The notes under the pieces: generated by a model
What the model saw: the letters and a program-made list of their open reading frames with translations, nothing else
The model's database searches: none
What the model was told of the DNA's origin: nothing
Origin: Dehalococcoidia bacterium
GTDB lineage: Bacteria; Chloroflexota; Dehalococcoidia; JAUSJJ01
Direction of reading: 5' to 3'
DNA length: 5,981 nucleotides
Assembly: GCA_030647705.1 (NCBI GenBank)
Contig: JAUSJJ010000303.1
Span: 1 to 5,981 of the forward strand
Shown here: piece by piece, positions 1-5,606 of the stretch
Layout of the letters: every line of letters begins with the position of its first letter
Numbering within the stretch: the stretch's first letter is position 1
Position numbers and translations under genes: made by a program

Positions 1-1
1 G

Positions 2-337
2 CACAACGTTGCCGCGTTGTACGTAGTGATGTTAATCACAGGCGTGTCTTTCGGCGGGTTCTCATCGGTGTTCGCCCCATTGATCGGCGAGTATTTTGGA
101 CTGACGCACCTCGGGAAGATAGTGGCGGGGGTATTCAGCAACGGAGCCCCAGCCGGCCTCATTGGCCCTTTGCTTGCCGGGTACATCTTCGACACCACCG
201 GCAGCTATCATTGGGCATTTGTGGCCTCCGGGGCGATGTGCTTTCTCGCCGTGGCATGCTCTTTCTTTGTCGTCACCGAGGTCAAGAGGCCCCGTCCTGA
301 GACGTCGCGCTCGGCGGGAGCGGCCTGTCCCCCTTGA
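2..337 (+). CDS. MFS transporter, C-terminal fragment (OFA-like), 5' end outside window
   Basis: This is the end of a Major Facilitator Superfamily inner-membrane transporter. The reading frame is open from the first bases, so the true start lies upstream; 111 residues are visible before TGA at 335-337. Three hydrophobic segments are apparent at about residues 6-29, 38-63 and 71-92 of the fragment, matching the last helices of a 12-helix MFS protein. The stretch GPLLAGYIFDTTGSY (residues 55-69), preceded by a Gly/Pro-rich helix, resembles the C-terminal half of oxalate/formate antiporter (OFA) type carriers. A short polar, Arg/Pro-rich cytoplasmic tail ends the protein. The substrate cannot be told from this part; monocarboxylates are a family-based guess. 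The gene is separated from the next one by 68 bp containing a hairpin, so it may be the end of its own transcription unit. Confidence 0.8.
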   Translation, partial: HNVAALYVVMLITGVSFGGFSSVFAPLIGEYFGLTHLGKIVAGVFSNGAPAGLIGPLLAGYIFDTTGSYHWAFVASGAMCFLAVACSFFVVTEVKRPRPETSRSAGAACPP

Positions 338-353
338 GCAGCCGGCATCCGTG

Positions 354-381
354 CATGCCCGGGTCGCCGGGGTCGGGCATG
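354..381. repeat. Perfect 8-bp inverted repeat; possible weak terminator of the MFS gene
   Basis: CATGCCCG (354-361) is exactly complementary to CGGGCATG (374-381), with a 12-nt GC-rich loop. It lies 16 nt after the MFS stop codon and 9 nt before the Shine-Dalgarno of the thioesterase gene. No run of T follows (the next bases are ATATGACC), so it is not a canonical intrinsic terminator. It could still protect a 3' end, weaken readthrough, or be a protein-binding operator. The pairing is directly visible; the role is inferred. Confidence 0.45.
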
Positions 382-405
382 ATATGACCAGAGGAGTCAA
401 TCCCT

Positions 406-825
406 ATGTCTGAACTTACCGATAAGGAAATCCAGAACCTCAAAGAGTTGAAGGTCAGGGCGGAGCATGAGCCAATCGGGTCGTTTCTGGGTATGAAACT
501 GGTGGAGATACAGCCCGGATATGCCAGGGTGACCATGAAGTTGAAGCCTGAGTACCAGACGTTCAATGGATTCACCTTTGGCGGCATGATCATGTCCGCC
601 GCCGACCAGGCTTTTGCCTGCGCGGTCAATTCGTTCGGGCGCTCCAGTGTGGCTTCTCAGTTCAATATACATTTTGTGGCCGGCGCCAGACCTGGAGACG
701 AAATCGCTGCGGAATGCAGGGTTATCCGCACTGGGAAACGGGTCGATATAGCTGAGATCACGGTGGTCGATCAGGAGGGTAAGCTGATCGCCCGGGCCAC
801 CGGCACGGCGATACCTCTTAGCTAG
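406..825 (+). CDS. PaaI-like hotdog-fold acyl-CoA thioesterase (FGG variant)
   Basis: A 139-residue cytoplasmic protein of the length usual for single hotdog-domain thioesterases of the PaaI/YdiI type, which hydrolyse acyl-CoA (often aryl-acyl-CoA) to the free acid and CoA and work as tetramers. The N-terminal region (1-25) is charged and helical. The core begins near G29 and carries N54, G59-G60, the likely catalytic acid D67 in SAADQAFACAVNS (64-76), and the strand segment around Q85-F90. The C-terminal strands (RPGDEI, then G110-K111-R112, then D122-E124-G125) fit the family. The residue normally His in the HGG motif is Phe (F58), which is atypical. The ATG is supported by GAGGAG at 391-396, 9 nt upstream. 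Its natural ester is unknown; arylacetyl-CoA is suggested only by the nearby iorA. No terminator is visible after it, so some readthrough into the next operon is possible. Confidence 0.85.
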   Translation: MSELTDKEIQNLKELKVRAEHEPIGSFLGMKLVEIQPGYARVTMKLKPEYQTFNGFTFGGMIMSAADQAFACAVNSFGRSSVASQFNIHFVAGARPGDEIAAECRVIRTGKRVDIAEITVVDQEGKLIARATGTAIPLS

Positions 826-843
826 ACTCACGGTAATCGATGA

Positions 844-868
844 TGCAATGTGATGAACTTCGATTGCA
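844..868. promoter_or_regulatory. Inverted repeat overlapping the -35 region; candidate operator
   Basis: TGCAAT (844-849) and ATTGCA (863-868) are exact inverted copies separated by 13 nt, so the half-site centres are about 19 bp apart, close to two helical turns. The right arm overlaps the predicted -35 hexamer (864-869). A second overlapping pair, AATCGA (835-840) and TCGATT (860-865), is also present, and TGATG repeats 10 bp apart at 841 and 851. This placement is what a dimeric repressor or activator site would show, but 6-bp arms can arise by chance and I do not recognise the motif. Confidence 0.3.
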
Positions 869-892
869 CTTGTAGAGGATAGTTGCTATAAT
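864..892 (+). promoter_or_regulatory. Sigma70-type promoter with extended -10 for the liv-ior operon
   Basis: A perfect TATAAT lies at 887-892, preceded by TGC at 884-886, which makes an extended -10 element. A weak -35 (TTGCAC, 864-869, 3 of 6 matches to consensus) sits at the ideal 17-nt spacing. Transcription would begin near 899, giving a leader of about 83 nt before the binding-protein gene. This is the only convincing promoter seen in the window, and all genes from 982 onward can be read from it. Confidence 0.65.
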
Positions 893-898
893 GTGGGC

Positions 899-956
899 TT
901 CGTAAGGCCGGCCGCTACCTGCTTTGTCTGGCGGGCAGTTTCAGCCGGGATACGAA
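899..956 (+). promoter_or_regulatory. Potential folded 5' leader of the binding-protein mRNA
   Basis: Three nested complementary segments are visible: TTCGTA (899-904) with TACGAA (951-956), CCGGC (908-912) with GCCGG (944-948), and CTGC (919-922) with GCAG (935-938). They would form one long interrupted hairpin that begins almost exactly at the predicted transcription start and ends 7 nt before the Shine-Dalgarno. There is no T-run, so it does not look like an attenuator terminator, and it matches no riboswitch class I recognise. A stabilising 5' hairpin is the simplest reading. Confidence 0.35.
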
Positions 957-981
957 TTACCGGAAGGAGAGCAGAAACCGC

Positions 982-2142
982 ATGAGGAAGTTCCTGTTGT
1001 TGGCTCTATCGGTCGTGCTAGCCAGTGGCGTATTTCTCACCGCTTGCTCAGGATCGAGCAAAGAGGAGTATCGGGTCGGCGCTATCTTCGCGGTGACGGG
1101 AAACAACTCGCCGCTGGGTACCCCGGAGAAACAGACTGCCGAGTTGCTGGAGCAGCAGATCAATGCTGCAGGCGGCATCAATGGACATCCGCTCAAGCTC
1201 GTCATTTACGATACCGAGAGTGACGAGACCAAGGCCGTCACCCTGACCAAGAAGCTCATCGAGCAAGACAAAGTCTCTGCTATCATAGGTCCTAGCTCCA
1301 CGGGCGAGAGCCTGGCCATAGTCCCGATAGTCACCGAAGCGAAGATCCCGTTGATCTCCGCCGCTGCCAGTATCGCGATCGTGGATCCGGCAAAAGACCG
1401 TTTCTGGGTCTTCAAGACGCCGCAGTCGGATGTAATGGCCGTCAAGGAGATCTATGCCTACCTCAAGGCCCAGGGCAAGAGCAAGATCGCGTTGATTACC
1501 GATTCGGCCGGGTTCGGCGCTACGGGTCTGGTGCAACTGAAGGGACAGGCCCCGAACTATGGCATGACCATTGTTGCCGATGAGAAATTCGGCAGCAGGG
1601 ATACGGACATGACCGCCCAGCTCACCAAGATAAAGGGCAGTGGCGCCGAAGCGATCATCACCTGGGGCACCAACCCCGGTCCGGCTGTAGTCGCTAAGAA
1701 CGTCCGTGACCTCCGCATAGACATTCCCTTGTTTAACAGCCATGGCATCGCCAACCCCCAATTCATCTCGCTGGCCGGCGATGCAGCCAACGGTGTGATC
1801 TTCCCCGCCGGCAAGCTCCTGGTGGCCGATCAGCTCCCGGCAAGCGACCCGCAGAAGAACGTGCTGGTTAAATACAAGGCAGACTTTGAGGCCAAGTACG
1901 GAGCGGGTACATATAGCACGTTCGGCGGCCATGCCTATGACGCCCTGATGATTGTGGTCAACGCCATGAAGAAGGCGGGGACGGACAAAGCCAAGATCCG
2001 GGAAGAGATCGAGAAGACCAAGGGCTTCGCGGGCACCGGTGGGGTCTTCAACATGTCGCAGACGGACCACAACGGCCTCTCGGAAGGGGCCTTTGTCCTG
2101 ATCAAGGTAGTGGACGGCAAATGGACATGGCTTAAGCAGTAG
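982..2142 (+). CDS. LivJ/LivK-like ABC solute-binding lipoprotein (HAAT family)
   Basis: A 386-residue extracytoplasmic binding protein (Peripla_BP_6, type I fold) that delivers ligand to the LivHM permease encoded just downstream. Residues 1-21 form a signal peptide (basic MRK, hydrophobic core) ending in the lipobox LTAC, so cleavage before C22 and lipid anchoring are expected. The mature domain starts with YRVGAIFAVTG and shows the family landmarks: INAAGGING (about 60-68), a D-T-E-S segment, IIGPSSTGES (101-110), ISAAAS (125-130), and a C-terminal HAYDALMIV stretch. Two pocket positions differ from E. coli LivJ by eye: an aromatic Tyr site reads Phe (F178 in GFGATG), and the region where LivJ has its ammonium-binding Glu reads SHGIANP (253-259). 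The ligand may therefore not be Leu/Ile/Val; aromatic or keto-acid ligands are plausible given iorA. The start is supported by AAGGAG at 964-969, 12 nt upstream, a rather long spacing. Confidence 0.93.
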   Translation: MRKFLLLALSVVLASGVFLTACSGSSKEEYRVGAIFAVTGNNSPLGTPEKQTAELLEQQINAAGGINGHPLKLVIYDTESDETKAVTLTKKLIEQDKVSAIIGPSSTGESLAIVPIVTEAKIPLISAAASIAIVDPAKDRFWVFKTPQSDVMAVKEIYAYLKAQGKSKIALITDSAGFGATGLVQLKGQAPNYGMTIVADEKFGSRDTDMTAQLTKIKGSGAEAIITWGTNPGPAVVAKNVRDLRIDIPLFNSHGIANPQFISLAGDAANGVIFPAGKLLVADQLPASDPQKNVLVKYKADFEAKYGAGTYSTFGGHAYDALMIVVNAMKKAGTDKAKIREEIEKTKGFAGTGGVFNMSQTDHNGLSEGAFVLIKVVDGKWTWLKQ

Positions 2143-2145
2143 GGC

Positions 2146-2177
2146 AGTGACAGACGCTGCACTGATGCGCGGTCACT
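2146..2177 (+). promoter_or_regulatory. Intercistronic hairpin between binding-protein gene and livH
   Basis: AGTGAC (2146-2151) pairs perfectly with GTCACT (2172-2177). Inside, CGC (2155-2157) pairs with GCG (2169-2171) and GCA (2159-2161) with TGC (2166-2168), closing on a CTGA tetraloop; only AGA and one T bulge out on the 5' side. The structure starts 3 nt after the binding-protein stop and ends 10 nt before the livH ATG. It lacks a T-run. Such structures after binding-protein genes commonly stabilise the upstream message and lower expression of the membrane genes, matching the excess of binding protein needed. Confidence 0.5.
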
Positions 2178-2187
2178 CGATGTTTGG

Positions 2188-3060
2188 ATGATAACGTCGG
2201 AGCTAGTTCAGTACATAGCGTCCGGAATCACGATGGGCGCCATTTACGCCGTCGTGGGCTTGGGTTTCACGATAATCTACACGGTGACCGGAGTGATCAA
2301 CTTCGCCCAGGGCGAGTTTGTGATGCTCGGGGGCATGGTGTCCTTCAGCCTCATTACCGCCCTGGGCCTCCCGCTTCCGCTAGCCTTTGTCCTGACCGTC
2401 GTCCTGGTGACATTGGTCGGCGTTGCTTTGAACCTGCTCACCATCAGGCCTGCGCGGCAGGCATCTAACATCAGCCTCATCATAATCACCATCGGCGCGG
2501 CGCTGTTCATTCGCGCCATCGCCGGACTAGGCTGGGGGAAAAACGCCCAGCCCGTGCCGCCCTTCACCGGTTCGGAAACGATCGGCTTTCTGGGAGCCTA
2601 CGTGCGCATCCAGAGCCTGTGGGTGATCGGCATCACAGTGCTACTGGTGTTGCTGGTCTACCTGTTGCTCAACAGAACGCTGGTCGGCAAGTCCCTTAAG
2701 GCGGCGGCCATCAACAGCCGTGCGGCATCATTAGTCGGCATCGATGCCCGCACCATGTCCCTGGTCAGCTTCGCCCTGGCCGCGAGCACCGGGGCCATAG
2801 CCGGCATGGTCATCGCCCCGATCAGTTTCGCCTCCTATGACATGGGCGTCATGCTTGGTCTGAAGGGCTTCGTTGCTGCGGCCATGGGCGGTTTCACCGG
2901 CATCTGGGGTGTGTTGCTCGGCGGCATGGGCCTCGGCCTGGCGGAATCCCTGGCGGCGGGGTACGTGTCCTCCGCCTACAAGGATGCTATTGCCATGGTG
3001 TTCCTGTTCGCAGTGCTTCTGATCAATTCCCGCAACCTCGCTGGAGAGGAAAAGAGGTAA
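2188..3060 (+). CDS. livH: Branched-chain amino acid type ABC transporter permease LivH
   Basis: A 290-residue polytopic membrane protein forming one half of the translocation channel with LivM. It has the LivH signature near the N-terminus: GLGFTIIYTVTGVINFAQGE (24-43), where INFAQGE (37-43) is nearly invariant in the family. About eight hydrophobic segments follow. The cytoplasmic coupling loop that contacts the ATPases is the EAA-like stretch around R178-A179-A180-S181-L182-V183-G184. The length is typical (about 290). The ATG at 2188 is the only possible start: the frame back to the preceding stop at 2140-2142 contains no ATG, GTG or TTG. No convincing Shine-Dalgarno lies before it, and a hairpin ends 10 nt upstream, so initiation is probably weak or depends on ribosomes arriving from the preceding gene. 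Its TAA overlaps the livM ATG by one base. Confidence 0.93.
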   Translation: MITSELVQYIASGITMGAIYAVVGLGFTIIYTVTGVINFAQGEFVMLGGMVSFSLITALGLPLPLAFVLTVVLVTLVGVALNLLTIRPARQASNISLIIITIGAALFIRAIAGLGWGKNAQPVPPFTGSETIGFLGAYVRIQSLWVIGITVLLVLLVYLLLNRTLVGKSLKAAAINSRAASLVGIDARTMSLVSFALAASTGAIAGMVIAPISFASYDMGVMLGLKGFVAAAMGGFTGIWGVLLGGMGLGLAESLAAGYVSSAYKDAIAMVFLFAVLLINSRNLAGEEKR

Positions 3061-4034
3061 TGGTGCTGGCGCTGGTTAGACGTCGGCCTAAACAACTGGC
3101 TATTGCTGCTCTGATAGTGGTGCTGGCCATTGTTCCGTTCCTGGGCAATGCCTATTACACCAGCGTGCTCATTATCATCGGAATCAATGCCATGGTCGCT
3201 GTCGGCCTCTGCCTGCTCATGGGCTACACCGGGCAGGTGAGCCTGGGACATGCAGCGTTCTACGGACTTGGCGCCTACATCAGCGCTGTCCTCAGCAGGA
3301 CATATCACGTCAACCCCTGGCTGGCTATGTTGGCGGCCGTAGTTGCCACCACTGCGTTCGCCTTTGCGGTGGGATTCCCCATCTTCCGTCTGAGGGGCAA
3401 CTATCTCGCCATGGCCACGCTTGGACTGGGCATCATCCTCTGGATACTGTTCCGCGAGGTGGACAGCATCACAGGGGGGCCGTCCGGCCTGTCGGGGGTG
3501 CCGTACTTGTCGATCGCCGGGTTCAACTTCAGCAGCGACTTCAGATTCTACTACCTGGTATGGGGTTTCTGCATTGCCATTATGGTTATTTCGGAGAGTA
3601 TCGTGGCTTCCAGGATGGGGCGGGCCATGCGGGCAGTCCACGGCAGCGAAAGCGCCGCACAGTCGCTGGGTGTCAACGCGGCTGTGGTGAAGGTGAAGGT
3701 ATTGGCGCTGTCGGCCGCCTATGCTGCCGTAGCGGGAAGCCTGTTCACGTACTACCTCACCTTCGTCAGCCCGCAGCCTTTCGACTTCCTGTTTTCGGTG
3801 CAGCTCGTGGTTATGGCGGTGGTAGGCGGCCTGGCCAGTATCTGGGGGGCCGTCTTCGGCGCCGGGGCAATTCGCGTATTGAGCGAGGTGCTGCACCCGT
3901 TTGGCGAGCTGGACGTCGTCGTCTTCGGGCTGCTGCTGATGGTGGTCATGATACTCACCCCCCAGGGCCTGGTCAGAGGAATAGCCGACCTGTGGCACAG
4001 GTTTGTCTCAGTCAGGCTGGCGCCCACCAGGTAA
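3060..4034 (+). CDS. livM: Branched-chain amino acid type ABC transporter permease LivM
   Basis: A 324-residue polytopic inner-membrane permease, partner of LivH. A basic N-terminus (RRRPKQ, 7-12) precedes the first hydrophobic segment. The family signature GYTGQVSLGHAAF is at 55-67, followed by the conserved FRLRGNYLAMATLG and TGGPSGLSGVP stretches. The cytoplasmic coupling loop is RAVHGSESAAQSLGVN (191-206), with the conserved Gly at 204, followed by two more membrane segments and a short tail. The length matches short LivM forms that lack the long N-terminal extension of E. coli LivM. The ATG shares its A with the livH stop (TAATG), and GGAGAGG at 3043-3049 sits 10 nt upstream, so translation is coupled to livH. 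The assignment is firm; the transported compound is set mainly by the binding protein. Confidence 0.93.
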   Translation: MVLALVRRRPKQLAIAALIVVLAIVPFLGNAYYTSVLIIIGINAMVAVGLCLLMGYTGQVSLGHAAFYGLGAYISAVLSRTYHVNPWLAMLAAVVATTAFAFAVGFPIFRLRGNYLAMATLGLGIILWILFREVDSITGGPSGLSGVPYLSIAGFNFSSDFRFYYLVWGFCIAIMVISESIVASRMGRAMRAVHGSESAAQSLGVNAAVVKVKVLALSAAYAAVAGSLFTYYLTFVSPQPFDFLFSVQLVVMAVVGGLASIWGAVFGAGAIRVLSEVLHPFGELDVVVFGLLLMVVMILTPQGLVRGIADLWHRFVSVRLAPTR

Positions 4035-4038
4035 TCAT

Positions 4039-4812
4039 ATGGACGACATACTGCGCATAGAGGGACTGACCAAGGCGTTCGGCGGCGTGGTCGCTGTCAG
4101 AGAACTCGACCTCGACATTCAGGAATGCCAGGTTACGGCCATCATCGGCCCCAACGGGGCGGGCAAGACGACGTTGTTCAACCTCATAGCCGGCGTTTTC
4201 CCTCCTACGCGGGGGCGGATAATCTTCCAGGGCAGGGACCTCAAAGGCATGCCTGACTATCGGAGAGCCGGCATGGGGATCGGGCGCACGTTTCAGGATG
4301 TGCGTCTGTTCGGCAACATGTCCGTACTCGAGAACGTTATGGTCGGCCTGCACCTCAAGGGGAAGTCGGGCATGCTCGACGCGGCCTTCCACTGGCCGGG
4401 TGCGCGCCGCGAGGAAGAGAACGTCAGGTTGACGGCGATCAACACGCTGAACCTGGTCGGCCTTGGCAGGAAAGCCGATATGAAGGCAGGCGAGTTGACA
4501 TTCGGACAGCAGAAACTGGTGGCTGTCGCCCGCGCGGTTGCCCCCCAGCCGCGCCTGATCATGCTGGACGAGCCGGCTGCCGGCTCCAACGCTCTGGAGA
4601 GGATGGAGATCTCCGACCTGGTCAAACGCATCGTTGAGATGAAGATAACCGTGCTGCTGGTAGAACATGATATGCGTTTCGTCATGGGAACTGCGCAGCG
4701 CGTCGTAGTGTTGGACGGCGGCGTGAGGATCGCCGACGGCACGCCCGGTCAGGTGCAGAGCGACAAAAGGGTCATCGCAGCCTATCTCGGGGAGCCGGAG
4801 GCGCGCGCGTGA
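4039..4812 (+). CDS. livG: Branched-chain amino acid type ABC transporter ATP-binding protein LivG
   Basis: A 257-residue cytoplasmic ATPase that pairs with LivF to energise import through LivHM. Motifs in order: Walker A GPNGAGKTT (37-45), Q-loop in GRTFQDVRLF, signature LTFGQQ (153-158), Walker B LIMLDE with catalytic E178, and switch His H210 in VEHD. The signature departs from LSGGQ, but LivG proteins usually have an aromatic residue and Gly here (E. coli LAYGQ), so this is normal. The D-loop reads AAGSNALE, whereas AAGLNPKE is usual in E. coli. The ATG at 4039 is preferred: it lies 4 nt after the livM stop with an AGG at 4029-4031, and MDDILRIEGL is a standard LivG N-terminus. An upstream in-frame TTG at 4003 would add 12 residues inside livM and has no support. 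The C-terminus ends AYLGEPEARA, as in the family. Confidence 0.93.
   Translation: MDDILRIEGLTKAFGGVVAVRELDLDIQECQVTAIIGPNGAGKTTLFNLIAGVFPPTRGRIIFQGRDLKGMPDYRRAGMGIGRTFQDVRLFGNMSVLENVMVGLHLKGKSGMLDAAFHWPGARREEENVRLTAINTLNLVGLGRKADMKAGELTFGQQKLVAVARAVAPQPRLIMLDEPAAGSNALERMEISDLVKRIVEMKITVLLVEHDMRFVMGTAQRVVVLDGGVRIADGTPGQVQSDKRVIAAYLGEPEARA
4797..4801 (+). promoter_or_regulatory. Shine-Dalgarno deciding the livF GTG start
   Basis: GGAGG lies 7 nt before GTG at 4809, inside the last codons of livG. The good match and spacing support the GTG start, which overlaps the livG TGA as GTGA (4809-4812). Confidence 0.7.
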
Positions 4813-5606
4813 TACTGAAGGTCGACCACGTCTCGGTGGCTTACGGCAAGCTCAGAGCGGTCTGGGACGTCTCTCTCAGCGTCGACAGCGGCGAGATAGT
4901 GACTCTCATCGGCGCCAACGGGGCGGGCAAGACCAGTCTGCTCAACTCCATTTCCGGCCTCATTCCGGCAAGAAAAGGCGCTGTGTACCTTGGCGAACAG
5001 AACATTGTGGGTCAGAAGGCGCACAGGCTGGCCAAGCTTGGCGTCGGCTACGTCACGGAGGGCAGGGGCATCTTCTCCTCGCTCTCCGTGCTGGATAACC
5101 TGAGCCTGGGCGCCTATTCCCGGCACAACGGCTGGACCACGCTGCTGGGCGACGTATCCTGGTTCATGCGTCGCAAGGATATCAGGGACAGGGTCGACTA
5201 TGTCTATGGACTGTTCCCCCGCCTGGCTCAACGTCAGCGCCAGAAAGCGGGGAGCCTTTCAGGGGGCGAACAACAGATGCTGGCCATCGGCCGCTGTCTC
5301 ATGGCCTCGCCCAAGGTGATGCTCCTCGACGAGCCTTCTCTCGGTCTGGCGCCGAACGTGGTGATGGAGATCTTCGGCCTGCTCAAACGGCTGCGGGCCG
5401 AGGGCATGGCGATTCTGCTCGTGGAGCAGGACGCGGCCGCCAGCTTGAGGATAGCCGACAGAGGCTACGTGATCGAGATGGGGCGAATAGTGTTCGAAGG
5501 GACGGCAAGTTATCTTATCAATCAGGACAAAGTGAAGCAGGCCTATCTGGGACAGGTGTGGCGTGGTGACCATCAAACGCCGGCGCAGGAAGAGGCCGAA
5601 TCTTGA
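4809..5606 (+). CDS. livF: Branched-chain amino acid type ABC transporter ATP-binding protein LivF
   Basis: A 265-residue cytoplasmic ATPase, partner of LivG. Motifs: Walker A GANGAGKTS (35-43), the Q-loop/early helical region with VTEGRGIFSSLSVLDNLSLGAY, signature LSGGEQQ (150-156), Walker B VMLLDE with D174 and E175, and Q207 in LVEQD where most ABC ATPases have the switch His. Gln at that site is standard for LivF (E. coli has VEQN), so it is not a defect. The protein is longer than usual (E. coli LivF is about 237 residues): roughly residues 106-122, rich in Trp/Phe/Leu, form an insertion in the helical subdomain, and an acidic, polar tail follows YLGQVW. It starts at GTG overlapping the livG stop by 4 nt, preceded by GGAGG. 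Its stop overlaps the iorA start in the same way. Confidence 0.93.
   Translation: MILKVDHVSVAYGKLRAVWDVSLSVDSGEIVTLIGANGAGKTSLLNSISGLIPARKGAVYLGEQNIVGQKAHRLAKLGVGYVTEGRGIFSSLSVLDNLSLGAYSRHNGWTTLLGDVSWFMRRKDIRDRVDYVYGLFPRLAQRQRQKAGSLSGGEQQMLAIGRCLMASPKVMLLDEPSLGLAPNVVMEIFGLLKRLRAEGMAILLVEQDAAASLRIADRGYVIEMGRIVFEGTASYLINQDKVKQAYLGQVWRGDHQTPAQEEAES
5587..5595 (+). promoter_or_regulatory. Shine-Dalgarno deciding the iorA TTG start
   Basis: AGGAAGAGG ends 7 nt before TTG at 5603. It supports a TTG start overlapping the livF TGA (TTGA, 5603-5606), and the encoded N-terminus then aligns with the usual start of IorA proteins. Confidence 0.6.

Noticed and set aside
924..1223. Plus-strand frame overlapping the leader and the start of the binding-protein gene
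   Set aside because: Different frame from the binding protein, no conserved features, and inconsistent with the lipoprotein signal sequence start at 982.
1048..2070. Long open frame (340 codons) on the minus strand opposite the binding-protein gene
   Set aside because: It lies wholly antisense to a gene with clear signal peptide and family motifs; its translation is rich in Arg, His and Gly with no recognisable domain, as expected of shadow frames in GC-rich DNA.
2976..3998. Long open frame (340 codons) on the minus strand opposite livM
   Set aside because: The product is polar with abundant His/Gln and low complexity, has no start context, and mirrors a well-supported permease gene.
4003..4038. 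Upstream TTG start for livG
   Set aside because: It would extend into livM with non-conserved residues; ATG at 4039 gives the standard LivG N-terminus and tight 4-nt spacing.
3560..4060. Plus-strand frame overlapping livM and the livG start
   Set aside because: Out-of-frame shadow of livM with Arg/Gly-rich composition and no family resemblance.
4495..4512. Non-consensus ABC signature LTFGQQ in LivG as a sign of inactivation
   Set aside because: LivG proteins normally have an aromatic residue plus Gly here (LAYGQ in E. coli), and the Walker A, Walker B Glu and switch His are intact.
5427..5429. Gln in place of the switch His in LivF
   Set aside because: This is the usual residue in LivF (VEQN in E. 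coli), not a lesion.
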